Both the position numbers and the translations under genes were made by a program. A stretch of DNA of 45,539 nucleotides from positions 1 to 45,539 of the forward strand of contig JAAEPH010000122.1 of assembly GCA_024232855.1 (NCBI GenBank). Reading direction: 5' to 3'. This stretch comes from Gammaproteobacteria bacterium. Its GTDB lineage: Bacteria > Pseudomonadota > Gammaproteobacteria > GCA-001735895. Under the pieces are notes generated by a model. The model was not told the origin of the DNA. It worked only from the letters and a program-made list of their open reading frames with translations, and searched no databases. Every line of letters starts with the position of its first letter. Position 1 is the first letter of the stretch. Below, piece by piece: positions 1-7,838 of the stretch.

Positions 1-142
1 CGCAAAAATCGCGCAGTATATTGATTTCACAAGGAAATATCCGAAGAAGTCTCGTATCGGTGATTACGAGCGACTGAGGATATATTTCTTGTGGAATCAA
101 TAGACAAGCGAGATTGTGCATATTTATGAATTTTCCGGGTTA
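1..142 (-). repeat. Palindromic mini-element, copy 1 (cut by window edge)
   Basis: Bases 1-142 are a near-exact reverse complement of the element at 4192-4359. Only a few bases differ, for example one in the stretch after CGCAAAAATCG and CAAGCG versus CAATCG. The element ends at CCGGGTTA (135-142), matching the CCGGGCTA end of the other copy. Its other terminus lies before base 1. There is no ORF inside, so it looks like a non-autonomous (MITE-like) element. The transposase family that moved it is not visible here. Confidence 0.85.
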
Positions 143-547
143 ACTTCTCTTAATTATTATTATTTAGATCCTTATAAAAATTAATTATACCCTACTTTGC
201 GGTTGCAGAAAAGCTGGTGATTTCATTGTGCCTTGGTATGCGCAACCTGTGTGCGAAAATAAGCGGGCAGAGCGAGTGCCGGTTCCCTGGCTTCGCCCCC
301 GAACACACATCTACAGCACACAGTAGATGGCCGATTTTTATTTTTGCCCTGGCTGTTCTTAACTGATACGGTCCATCGCTCAAGGACAAAAATAATAGCC
401 TGCCAAAGATGCTTCTATTTAAAACACATTCCGCGTTAGCTTTTCGAGTTTTTTCGCCGAAAACCACACCGCCGGTGACCCGGGGACTAATAGTCTATGG
501 GTCTCGAGACGAAAGTCGACGTAACTGATTGATTTGGAAAAGAGAGT
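143..547. other. Gene-poor stretch, no supported gene
   Basis: I see no recognisable gene here. The only open frame of note (192-467, minus, 91 codons) has an uneven composition and no family resemblance that I can name. A small hairpin lies at 308-329, with CATCTAC and GTAGATG arms around an 8-base loop. Together with the tRNA and integrase relics to its right, this looks like decayed accessory DNA between mini-element copy 1 and mutS. Confidence 0.5.
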
Positions 548-622
548 TGGCTCCCCGGCCCGGGCTCGAACCAGGGACCCATTGATTAACGGCCTTACCT
601 ACTCAACACGCCACAACAGGGA
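548..622 (-). pseudogene. Decayed tRNA-Asn (GTT) relic or attachment-site remnant
   Basis: On the minus strand the 3' half is tRNA-like. GTTAATC holds an Asn anticodon (GTT at 588-590). It is followed by a T arm CCTGG-TTCGAGC-CCGGG, the acceptor strand CCGGGGA, G, and an encoded CCA (548-550). The 5' end TCCCTGT can pair with six of seven acceptor positions. However, the D arm does not fold properly, the anticodon stem is not complementary, and position 33 is not T. A functional tRNA is therefore unlikely. A well-kept 3' half beside an integrase fragment also fits an attR-type remnant left when an element integrated into a tRNA-Asn 3' end. Confidence 0.65.
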
Positions 623-733
623 ATTAACTAAAAATCAATAACTTACGAGTGATGGAGTAGGGTGCCAATGTTGCCATATATTGGCATTTGCTGCCCCTTG
701 GTGGACTAATTTTGGTACTTGTTTCGGTAGAGT

Positions 734-922
734 CTATTTTAATCTACTAAGGTTATCGGTTACAGGAGACCTGTATCGATAAAAAAAAGATTTCGTGCCT
801 GCGGCTCCACAGGATACCCTCAGTCCCCGGTATTCGCCTGTATCAGACAAATCCCTGGAACCGGGCTTCATGGAATCGATTGCTCTAAAGGATAACGGTT
901 TGCTATTCTGCTTTGTAGGCAC
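734..922 (-). pseudogene. Truncated tyrosine integrase, DUF4102 arm-binding N-terminus
   Basis: The 62 codons resemble the N-terminal arm-DNA-binding domain (DUF4102) of P4-type tyrosine recombinases: a RAIDSMKPG stretch, then DTGEYRGLRV, a G-T-K-S-F-F-Y-R-Y-R strand and SPVT. The frame stops there, so the core-binding and catalytic domains (the R-H-R-Y residues) are absent; family members are about 400 residues. The start is GTG at 920-922, with a good ribosome site CAGGAG at 930-935, so this is the true 5' end of a once-complete gene. It lies between the tRNA-Asn relic and arm-site-like repeats, which supports a decayed integrative element. Confidence 0.75.
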
Positions 923-990
923 TGCGATGCTCCTGTTAAGTCTCGCTTTGTCAGAATCGGGTGGTGTTCGTGCATCGCCCGATTCGACTA

Positions 991-1058
991 ATTAGTGTAG
1001 GTTTTTTTATATACACACACCAACAGCATATCAAACCTACACTTTTACCTACACTAAT
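991..1058. repeat. AGTGTAGGT repeats, possible integrase arm sites
   Basis: The motif ATTAGTGTAGGT (991-1002) recurs inverted as ACCTACACTAAT (1047-1058), and a third copy, ACCTACACT, sits at 1035-1043. Three copies in 68 bases, 70-135 bases upstream of the integrase fragment, match where tyrosine recombinases of this type bind their arm sites. Assignment as arm sites is an inference. The region also lies just before mutS, so the repeats may overlap its promoter. Confidence 0.5.
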
Positions 1059-1112
1059 ATTTGCAATTGGGTGAAATTTCTTGAAACTGGATAATACGCG
1101 CTGATTTGTAAA

Positions 1113-3728
1113 ATGCCTGATATTGATCTTAAAAACAATAAGTTATCTAAGGAAAATTCAAGTAAATCCAAAGGCTTAAAAAATACTCACACCCCAATGA
1201 TGCAGCAGTATCTGCGCCTCAAGGCGGAGTATCCCGATACGCTGCTGTTCTATCGCATGGGTGATTTCTACGAGTTGTTTTACGACGATGCGCGCAAGGC
1301 CGCGCGTCTGCTCGACATCACGCTGACCAAACGCGGTCAATCCTCGGGCGAGCCGATCCCGATGTGCGGCGTACCCTACCACGCGGTCGAAAACTACCTG
1401 GGGAAACTGGTGCGCAAGAGTGAATCGGTCGCCATATGCGAGCAGATCGGCGACCCGGCGACGAGCAAGGGCCCGGTCGAGCGCAAAGTGGTGCGCGTGG
1501 TGACACCCGGCACCCTCACCGACGAAGCCTTGTTGCAGGACCGCAGTGAAAACCTGCTGTGCTGCATTTTCCGTCAAAAATCCAGATGGGGGCTCGCCGC
1601 GCTCGAAATCAGCTCGGGCCGTTTCACCCTGAGCGAACTCGACAGCGATGATTTGCTCAACGGCGAGATCGTACGCCTCGATCCCGCCGAAATCCTCTAC
1701 TGCGAAGCGCAGGCGCCGCCGCTCGATTCGGCCTTGCTGCAGCAGGCGCACGCGATGCCGCCCTGGTATTTCGAGCTCGACAGCGCAAATCGCCTGCTGT
1801 GCCGGCAATACCGCGTGCGCGACCTGCAGGGTTTCGGCATCGACGAGGCCAGGCTTGCGATCAACGCCGCCGGCTGCCTGTTGCAGTACGTCAACGACAC
1901 GCTCAAAACCGAGGTTCATCACCTGCAGCCGTTACGCTATGAAACGGTAAGCGACCTGCTGCTGATCGATGCCAACAGTCGGCGCAATCTCGAGCTGACC
2001 CGCTCGATCAACGAGCAATCACCGCAAAACAGCCTGCTCAGCATCATCGATTACTGCAGTACGGCGATGGGGCATCGCGAGTTGACGCGCTGGATGCAGA
2101 AACCCTTGCGCGATCAGGCGCTCGTGCGGCAGCGCCATCATGCGGTCGCATGCCTGCTCGACAACCACGAGTACGAGAATCTCGGCGAATTGCTCGACCA
2201 GATCGGTGACGTCGAAAGAATCCTGGCGCGGGTGGCGCTGCTGTCGGCGAGACCGCGCGACCTGTCGACGCTATCGGCGACGCTGCAACTGCTACCGCAG
2301 CTGCAGCAGCAACTGGCAGACATCGACAGCCCCCTGTTGCAGCAATTGGCGCAACAGGTCGACACCCACCCCGACGTGGTGGCGCTACTCGACGCGGCCG
2401 TGATCGATGAACCACCGCTGCTGATCCGCGATGGCGGCGTCATCAAGACCGGTTTCGATCACGAACTCGATGAATTGCGCGCGCTCTCCGCCAATGCCGA
2501 TCAATTCCTGGTCGACATGGAATCCCGCGAGCAGCAGAAAACCGGGATAAATTCGCTCAAGGTCGCCTACAACCGGGTACACGGCTTTTACATCGAGGTC
2601 AGCAAGGCGCAGTCCGACGCGGTGCCCACCGAGTATTTGCGCCGGCAAACCCTGAAAGCGGTCGAGCGCTATATCACGCCCGAACTCAAGTCCTTCGAAG
2701 ACAAGGTGCTGAGCGCGCGCGAGCGCGCGCTGGCGCGTGAAAAACACCTCTACGAGGCATTGCTGGCGCAGCTCGGCGAAGGCCTGGCGCCGCTGCAACA
2801 ATGCGCATTGGCGCTGGCGCAGCTGGACGTACTCAAATGTTTCGCGCACAGCGCGAATCAACACGACTGGTGCGCGCCGGAACTCACCGGCGCACGCCTG
2901 CTCGACATCGAGGCCGGCAAGCACCCGGTCGTCGAGCGCGCGCTCGATCAACCCTTTGTCGCCAACGACCTTCACCTCGACGAGCACAGCAGCATGCTGC
3001 TGATCACCGGGCCCAACATGGGTGGCAAGTCGACCTATATGCGCCAGACCGCGCTGATCGTGATTCTCGCCTACATGGGCAGTTACGTGCCCGCGCGCAG
3101 GGCAGTGCTCGGGCCGATCGACCAGGTCTTTACCCGCATCGGCGCGAGCGACGACCTCTCCGGCGGGCGCTCGACCTTTATGGTCGAAATGACCGAGGCG
3201 GCCAACATACTGAACAACGCAAGCGCCAACAGCCTGGTGTTGATGGATGAAATCGGCCGCGGCACCAGCACCTTCGACGGGCTCGCGCTGGCCTGGGCCT
3301 GCGCCGACCACCTCGCCCAGAAGACGCGCGCCCTGACGCTCTTCGCGACACACTATTTCGAGCTGACGCAGTTGCCCGAGCAGTTCGCCAATATCAAGAA
3401 CGTACACCTCGACGCAATCGAGCATGGCGACGACATCATCTTCATGCACAGCGTCAAGGCGGGGCCGGCCAACCAGAGCTACGGCTTACAGGTGGCGCGC
3501 CTGGCGGGCATTCCCGCACAGGCAATCGCGCTGGCGCGCCAGAAGCTGCAGTTACTGGAACAGCAATCGATACAATCGCAGCCCGACCTGTTCAGCGAAC
3601 TGCCGCTGCCCGAGCCGTCCGGGGTCAGCGTCCTGCGCAACGAGCTCGATGCGATCGACGTCGACGATTTGACGCCCCGACAGGCGCTCGATCTGATTTA
3701 TCGTTTGAAAAGTCTTGCCAAATCGTGA
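1113..3728 (+). CDS. mutS: DNA mismatch repair protein MutS
   Basis: MutS recognises base mismatches and small loops, then recruits MutL in an ATP-dependent step. The 871-residue product carries the mismatch-contacting F-Y-E within [12 protein letters not shown] near residue 50. It also has the connector, lever and clamp regions, and a C-terminal ABC-type ATPase with Walker [10 protein letters not shown] near residue 633 and Walker [13 protein letters not shown] near 710. Length is close to the usual 850-860. The N-terminus carries an extra Lys/Ser/Asn-rich stretch of about 27 residues before the conserved HTPMMQQYL, encoded in AT-richer DNA than the rest. The start lacks an obvious ribosome site. 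The gene is followed after 82 bases by fdxA, a pairing common in gammaproteobacteria. Confidence 0.97.
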   Translation: MPDIDLKNNKLSKENSSKSKGLKNTHTPMMQQYLRLKAEYPDTLLFYRMGDFYELFYDDARKAARLLDITLTKRGQSSGEPIPMCGVPYHAVENYLGKLVRKSESVAICEQIGDPATSKGPVERKVVRVVTPGTLTDEALLQDRSENLLCCIFRQKSRWGLAALEISSGRFTLSELDSDDLLNGEIVRLDPAEILYCEAQAPPLDSALLQQAHAMPPWYFELDSANRLLCRQYRVRDLQGFGIDEARLAINAAGCLLQYVNDTLKTEVHHLQPLRYETVSDLLLIDANSRRNLELTRSINEQSPQNSLLSIIDYCSTAMGHRELTRWMQKPLRDQALVRQRHHAVACLLDNHEYENLGELLDQIGDVERILARVALLSARPRDLSTLSATLQLLPQLQQQLADIDSPLLQQLAQQVDTHPDVVALLDAAVIDEPPLLIRDGGVIKTGFDHELDELRALSANADQFLVDMESREQQKTGINSLKVAYNRVHGFYIEVSKAQSDAVPTEYLRRQTLKAVERYITPELKSFEDKVLSARERALAREKHLYEALLAQLGEGLAPLQQCALALAQLDVLKCFAHSANQHDWCAPELTGARLLDIEAGKHPVVERALDQPFVANDLHLDEHSSMLLITGPNMGGKSTYMRQTALIVILAYMGSYVPARRAVLGPIDQVFTRIGASDDLSGGRSTFMVEMTEAANILNNASANSLVLMDEIGRGTSTFDGLALAWACADHLAQKTRALTLFATHYFELTQLPEQFANIKNVHLDAIEHGDDIIFMHSVKAGPANQSYGLQVARLAGIPAQAIALARQKLQLLEQQSIQSQPDLFSELPLPEPSGVSVLRNELDAIDVDDLTPRQALDLIYRLKSLAKS

Positions 3729-3810
3729 AACAGTATTACGATAACCACCTTGAATATTTTGGCCGTCAATTTTGACTCGGTCATATCCAACCCTGTAGCA
3801 GAGGTAAATA

Positions 3811-4134
3811 ATGACATTTGTCGTTCTCGAAAATTGTATCAAGTGCAAGTATACGGATTGCGTAGACGTCTGCCCGGTCGACTGCTTTCACGAGGGTCCT
3901 AATTTCCTTGTTATCGATCCGGAGGAATGTATCGATTGCACCCTGTGCGAACCGGAATGTCCCATCGAAGCGATCGTCTCGGAAGACGACATACCCGACG
4001 GGCAGGAGCACTTTCTCGAGCTGAACGAAGAACTGTCCCGGCAGTGGCCCGTGATAACAGCCAGCAAGCCCTCGCCCGGCGACGCCGACGAATGGGATGG
4101 GGTGGCAGACAAATTGCAATATCTCGAACGCTAG
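3811..4134 (+). CDS. fdxA: Ferredoxin FdxA, 7Fe-8S type
   Basis: This is a small electron carrier of 107 residues. The N-terminal half holds two cysteine clusters: C-x2-C-x4-C-x3-CP at about residues 9-21, and C-x2-C-x2-C-x3-CP at about 40-51. The spacing of the first fits a [3Fe-4S] cluster and the second a [4Fe-4S] cluster, as in the Azotobacter-type FdI/FdxA family. The acidic C-terminal tail is typical. AGAGG seven bases before ATG supports the start. It follows mutS on the same strand, and mini-element copy 2 begins 58 bases after its stop. Its redox partner cannot be told from this window. Confidence 0.95.
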   Translation: MTFVVLENCIKCKYTDCVDVCPVDCFHEGPNFLVIDPEECIDCTLCEPECPIEAIVSEDDIPDGQEHFLELNEELSRQWPVITASKPSPGDADEWDGVADKLQYLER

Positions 4135-4191
4135 CGCAGGCCACCGTAGCCTCGCCTCATTCAGTCATTTTGACTTTTGTCCGGTCGGTCT

Positions 4192-4359
4192 CTAGCCCGG
4201 AAAATTCATAAATATGCACAATCTCGATTGTCTATTGATTCCACAAGAAATATATCCTCAGTCGCTCGTAATCACCGATACGAGACTTCTTCGGATATTT
4301 CCTTGTGAAATCAATATACTGCACGATTTTTGCGCATATTTATGAATTCTCCGGGCTAG
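4192..4359 (+). repeat. Palindromic mini-element, copy 2 (complete, 168 bp)
   Basis: The ends are CTAGCCCGG (from 4192) and CCGGGCTAG (to 4359). The first and last 28 bases or so are inverted repeats with one or two mismatches, both holding ATTCATAAATATGC. The inner halves also pair imperfectly, for example ATTGATTCCACAAG against ATTGATTTCACAAG, so the whole element can fold into a long hairpin. There is no ORF. It is the reverse complement of the copy at 1-142 and lies between fdxA and the GGDEF gene. The structure is that of a MITE. Because flanking bases also extend the palindrome (TCTAG/CTAGA), a target duplication cannot be judged. Confidence 0.88.
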
Positions 4360-4441
4360 AATCGATTCTCGAACGACCAAGGATTTTCATCAGGCCTGCT
4401 CTCAAATTACATGGTTTGAGTAATAAGGGCAATATGGCCGA

Positions 4442-5407
4442 ATGCAAGTACTCTTCATTCTACGCGCTGCAAAGATCAATGATCCCGAGCTTTTATACGA
4501 GGCGTTCCAGCAACAGACTGCGCCCGGCCATGCCGATAAGATCCAGATCGAGGTTTTTAAGCACAGCGACAAGCGCTGGAATCGGTTAGCTCCCAATGGC
4601 GCGCTCGATCAAAACGTCGACGAACAGATACTGACGGTCCTGGACCAACTGTTCAGCGCGCAGGACCAGACTACCTGGTATTACGAAAGCACCCTCCAGG
4701 GCTGGTTTTGCAGCTACAAACCTCTCAGCACCAAGCACTTCGTTTTGCTGGTCAAGTGCAGCGATCCCGACAAGTTAATCGAAGAAGACTACCTGCAGTT
4801 TCTGCTTCACTTTTATTGCCACCAGCTGCAAATGCTGCAGGGAACTTACCGTGACGCCTTGACGGGTCTCTACAACCGGCGCGCCTTTAACGAAAAAATC
4901 CCGCAACTGCTCGACCGCGGCGGCCACTTTCAGCGTCGCGCCATCAATTTCGCGCCGACGGTATACGTCATGCTGGATATCGATCATTTCAAACTGATCA
5001 ATGACAGCAAGGGGCACCTGTTTGGCGATGAAGTGTTGCGGATACTGGCACAGCTGACGAGCGATTCATTCAGGGAAAACGATTTGCTGTTTCGCTATGG
5101 CGGTGAAGAATTTGCGAAGGTTCTGATGGACATCACTCCCGAACAGACGCAACAAACGCTCGAGCGCTTCCGCGAAAAAATCGCCTCCTATGGCTTTCCC
5201 GATGGCGAGCAGGTAACCGTCAGTATCGGCTACACCCGGTTCGACAAAACCCATTCCATGGACGAACTCATCGACCAGGCCGACAGCGCGCTCTACTACT
5301 GCAAGGCCACGACCCGCAACGCGGTGCACAGTTACCAGGACCTGGTCCAAAAGGGGCTGATCTCGATGGCCAGGAGACCGAAGTCGCTGCATATCGAACC
5401 TTCGTAG
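4442..5407 (+). CDS. Diguanylate cyclase (GGDEF), soluble
   Basis: The product is 321 residues. The C-terminal half (about 130-300) is a GGDEF domain: DALTGLYNRRAF opens it, VMLDIDHFKLINDS follows, and the signature is RYGGEEF, a fully acceptable active variant. It should make cyclic di-GMP from two GTP. The N-terminal 130 residues match no domain I can name and show no membrane segment or signal peptide; they may be the sensory part. The first residues (MQVLFILRAAKIN) look unlike a conserved start, so translation might begin a little further in. The gene begins 82 bases after mini-element copy 2 and is convergent with the acyltransferase gene downstream. Confidence 0.88.
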   Translation: MQVLFILRAAKINDPELLYEAFQQQTAPGHADKIQIEVFKHSDKRWNRLAPNGALDQNVDEQILTVLDQLFSAQDQTTWYYESTLQGWFCSYKPLSTKHFVLLVKCSDPDKLIEEDYLQFLLHFYCHQLQMLQGTYRDALTGLYNRRAFNEKIPQLLDRGGHFQRRAINFAPTVYVMLDIDHFKLINDSKGHLFGDEVLRILAQLTSDSFRENDLLFRYGGEEFAKVLMDITPEQTQQTLERFREKIASYGFPDGEQVTVSIGYTRFDKTHSMDELIDQADSALYYCKATTRNAVHSYQDLVQKGLISMARRPKSLHIEPS

Positions 5408-5479
5408 CCATCATCCCGTCCCACATGCTGTCCGGGCACTCGGGGATTCGGTCCGCAGGATTTCCCCGAAGATTCAGGG

Positions 5480-6619
5480 TTAGAGAGACTCGTCGAGGAA
5501 TTTCTTGACGACCGGCGAAAAATGCTCGTCGTCGATCAGAAAGGCATCGTGGCCGTTGACCGAATCAATCTCGACGTAATCAACCGCAGTGCCGGTCGCC
5601 TGCATCAGATCGGCGATTTCTCTCTGCTGCCGGGGCGGAAACAGTATATCGGTAGTCACCCCGACTACCAGCGCGCGCCTGACGTCGAGCTTCGACATGC
5701 CGTCATCGAGCGAATCGCCATGCTCGGCAATGTCGAACCAGTCCATTGTGCGCGACAGGTATAAATAACTGTTAGGGTCGAAGCTGTTGGTAAATTTCTG
5801 CGCGTTGTACTCGAGGTAGTTTTCGATCTCGAACTCGTGCCCGAAGCGTTTTCCACTGAGCTTCTCCGCCGGCAATCGACTACGATCGAACTTCGAGTTC
5901 CACTCGTCGGCGGCACGGTAGGAAACCAGCCCGAGCTTACGCGCCAACGACATGCCCACCAGCGGTTTGCTGTCATCACCATAACGGCCCTGGTTCCAGT
6001 CGGGGTCGCTGCGGATGATTTCACGCTGCAACGAACGCAAGGCAATCGTCAGCGGCAGCGCCCGGGTCGCGGCCGAGATCGAAATGACATAGTTGATTTC
6101 ACCCGGATACTGCATCGCGTAGGCGATCGACGACATGCCGCCCATCGACGAACCAACCGCGGCGTGCAATTTACCGACACCCAGTTCGCGCATCAGGTGA
6201 TAACCGGAGCTGGCGATATCCTCGACGGTAACATCGGGGAAATCGGCGCCGTAGCATTGCCCGGTTTCGGGATTTATCGACCCCGGCCCGGTACTGCCGT
6301 AGCAGCCTCCGAGTGAATTGGCGCAGACCACGAAAAAGCGATCCGTGTCGATCGCCTTGCCGGGTCCAATCATGTACTCCCACCATCCCGGAGAAGGGTC
6401 CAGCGGCGATGACGCGGCATGCGCACTGGGCGACAGGCCGGTAAAAATGATAATTGCGTTATCGGCGGCGGCGGATAACTCGCCCCAGGACTCATAGGCC
6501 AGCGTAACTTCGGGCAGACGTTCGCCGCGCCACATCTTGAAACCGTCGTCGTCCAAACCCAGGTTGACTTGCCGGGTGGCGGTAGTGGCGAAGGTGTAAG
6601 CGTTTTCTTCGTCAGCCAT
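5480..6619 (-). CDS. MetX-family serine/homoserine O-acyltransferase
   Basis: This alpha/beta-hydrolase-fold acyltransferase of 379 residues belongs to the MetX family, which activates homoserine (for methionine) or serine (for cysteine) with an acetyl or succinyl group. It has the family's LSPSAHA and VVCANSLGGCYGSTGP blocks, a nucleophile serine in GSSMGGM near residue 158, and a late Asp and His (SVNGHDAFLIDD). The stretch RALPLTIALRSLQREIIRSD resembles the xanthomonad/Lysobacter serine O-succinyltransferase branch more than classical homoserine acetyltransferases, so the substrate is left open. AAGGAT eight bases before ATG supports the start. It lies 20 bases after nadA and is probably co-transcribed. 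Confidence 0.88.
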   Translation of the reverse strand: MADEENAYTFATTATRQVNLGLDDDGFKMWRGERLPEVTLAYESWGELSAAADNAIIIFTGLSPSAHAASSPLDPSPGWWEYMIGPGKAIDTDRFFVVCANSLGGCYGSTGPGSINPETGQCYGADFPDVTVEDIASSGYHLMRELGVGKLHAAVGSSMGGMSSIAYAMQYPGEINYVISISAATRALPLTIALRSLQREIIRSDPDWNQGRYGDDSKPLVGMSLARKLGLVSYRAADEWNSKFDRSRLPAEKLSGKRFGHEFEIENYLEYNAQKFTNSFDPNSYLYLSRTMDWFDIAEHGDSLDDGMSKLDVRRALVVGVTTDILFPPRQQREIADLMQATGTAVDYVEIDSVNGHDAFLIDDEHFSPVVKKFLDESL

Positions 6620-6639
6620 ATGCCGAATCCTTATTCCGG

Positions 6640-7734
6640 TTAGATATCGAGCATGCGCTTCAAAGCGATCCGTGCGTTATCGGCGACGTCAGCTGCCACC
6701 GAAATCCGGTTCACGATATTACCTTCGACCAGGTTTTCCAGCACCCAGGCCAGATGCTGCGGATCGATGCGGAACATGGTTGAACACATGCAAACCATCG
6801 GCGACATGAATTGCACGATCTTGTTTTCGCTGGCCAGGGTCTGGTGCAGTCGATTGACCAGGTTCAACTCGGTGCCCACGAGCCACTTCGTGCCGGGTTC
6901 GGCGGCGGTTATGGTCTTGATAATATACTCGGTCGAGCCGACAAAGTCGGACATCTGGCAGACTTCGAAACTGGACTCGGGATGCGAAATAACAAAGCCT
7001 TGCGGGTGTTCGCGTTTGAAGTTTTCGATTTGCTCGGGTTTGAACATCTGGTGCACCGAGCAAAATCCCTTCCACAGGATCATCTTTGCATTCCTGATCT
7101 GCTCCGCGGTGAGCCCGCCCATGGGCAGGTCATAATCCCAGATCACCATATCCTCGAGCGGGATACCCATCTTGTAACCGGTATAACGACCGAGGTGCTG
7201 ATCCGGAAAAAACAATACTTTCTCGCGGCGCTCTAACGACCAGTCGAGAATAGCCTGCGCATTGGTCGAAGTGCAGACGATGCCACCGTGCTCGCCGCAA
7301 AACGCCTTCAGGTCCGCCGCCGAGTTGATGTAGGTAACCGGGGTGATGGATTCATCCGCGTCCAGCACCGTGCCCAACTCCCGCCAGGCGCGGCGCACCT
7401 GCTCGAGATCGGCCATGTCGGCCATGGAGCAACCAGCGGACAGATCGGGCAGGATAGAAACCTGTTGCGGCCGAGAAATGATATCGGCGACCTCGGCCAT
7501 GAAATGGACGCCGCAAAAGACGATGTACTCCGCGCTCGAGTCTGCAGCCTGGCGCGAAAGTTTGAGCGAATCGCCGGAAAAATCGGCGTGCTTGAAAATC
7601 TCATCGCGCTGGTAATGGTGGCCGAGAATAACAACCCGATCACCGAGAATTTGCTTCGCGCGGAGAATGCGCTGTTCGCAATCCTGATCGTCCAGTGACG
7701 CATAGGGTTGCAAGTCGATTGCTGTAGCGGCCAT
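6640..7734 (-). CDS. nadA: Quinolinate synthase NadA
   Basis: NadA condenses iminoaspartate with dihydroxyacetone phosphate to quinolinate in de novo NAD synthesis, using an oxygen-sensitive [4Fe-4S] cluster. Conserved marks are VILGHHYQRDEI, FCGVHFMAE, VCTSTNA and a late MCMCSTM; the three cluster cysteines lie in the last three. I place the start at the ATG ending at 7734 (product about 364 residues). The frame extends 13 codons upstream to a GTG, but those residues are not conserved in the family. The partner nadB is not in the window, whereas nadE, the last step of the pathway, lies at 20.3 kb. Confidence 0.94.
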   Translation of the reverse strand: MAATAIDLQPYASLDDQDCEQRILRAKQILGDRVVILGHHYQRDEIFKHADFSGDSLKLSRQAADSSAEYIVFCGVHFMAEVADIISRPQQVSILPDLSAGCSMADMADLEQVRRAWRELGTVLDADESITPVTYINSAADLKAFCGEHGGIVCTSTNAQAILDWSLERREKVLFFPDQHLGRYTGYKMGIPLEDMVIWDYDLPMGGLTAEQIRNAKMILWKGFCSVHQMFKPEQIENFKREHPQGFVISHPESSFEVCQMSDFVGSTEYIIKTITAAEPGTKWLVGTELNLVNRLHQTLASENKIVQFMSPMVCMCSTMFRIDPQHLAWVLENLVEGNIVNRISVAADVADNARIALKRMLDI

Positions 7735-7805
7735 AGTTACTCGTTGTGTCAGACGGATAGAAAATTCTATCACCTGCCGCGGCAGGTGCCAATTGCGCCG
7801 GGAAG

Positions 7806-7834
7806 GCTCCGGTCAGATCCGGGCGAACCGGAGC
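7806..7834 (-). terminator. Stem-loop just past aspS
   Basis: GCTCCGGT (7806-7813) and ACCGGAGC (7827-7834) form a perfect 8-bp stem around 13 bases, directly after the aspS stop and 71 bases before nadA. On the minus strand it is not followed by a clear U-run. It may therefore act as a weak terminator or processing hairpin rather than a strong intrinsic terminator. Confidence 0.4.
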
Positions 7835-7838
7835 TTTG

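Noticed and set aside
192-467. 91-codon minus-strand frame
   Set aside because: No family resemblance, uneven composition and no convincing ribosome site; it lies in decayed DNA, so I list it only in the description of that stretch.
548-622. Functional tRNA-Asn
   Set aside because: Anticodon stem does not pair, position 33 is not T and the D arm is broken, although the 3' half and CCA are intact.
991-1058. CRISPR array
   Set aside because: Three short copies in mixed orientation with unequal spacing and no cas genes; better explained as integrase arm sites.
2385-3449. Long antisense frame (354 codons) within mutS
   Set aside because: It mirrors the GC-rich third positions of mutS, and mutS itself is complete and conserved.
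5439-5470. Terminator between the convergent GGDEF and acyltransferase genes
   Set aside because: CGGGGA and TCCCCG can pair, but the stem is only 6-7 bp with a long loop and no T-run.
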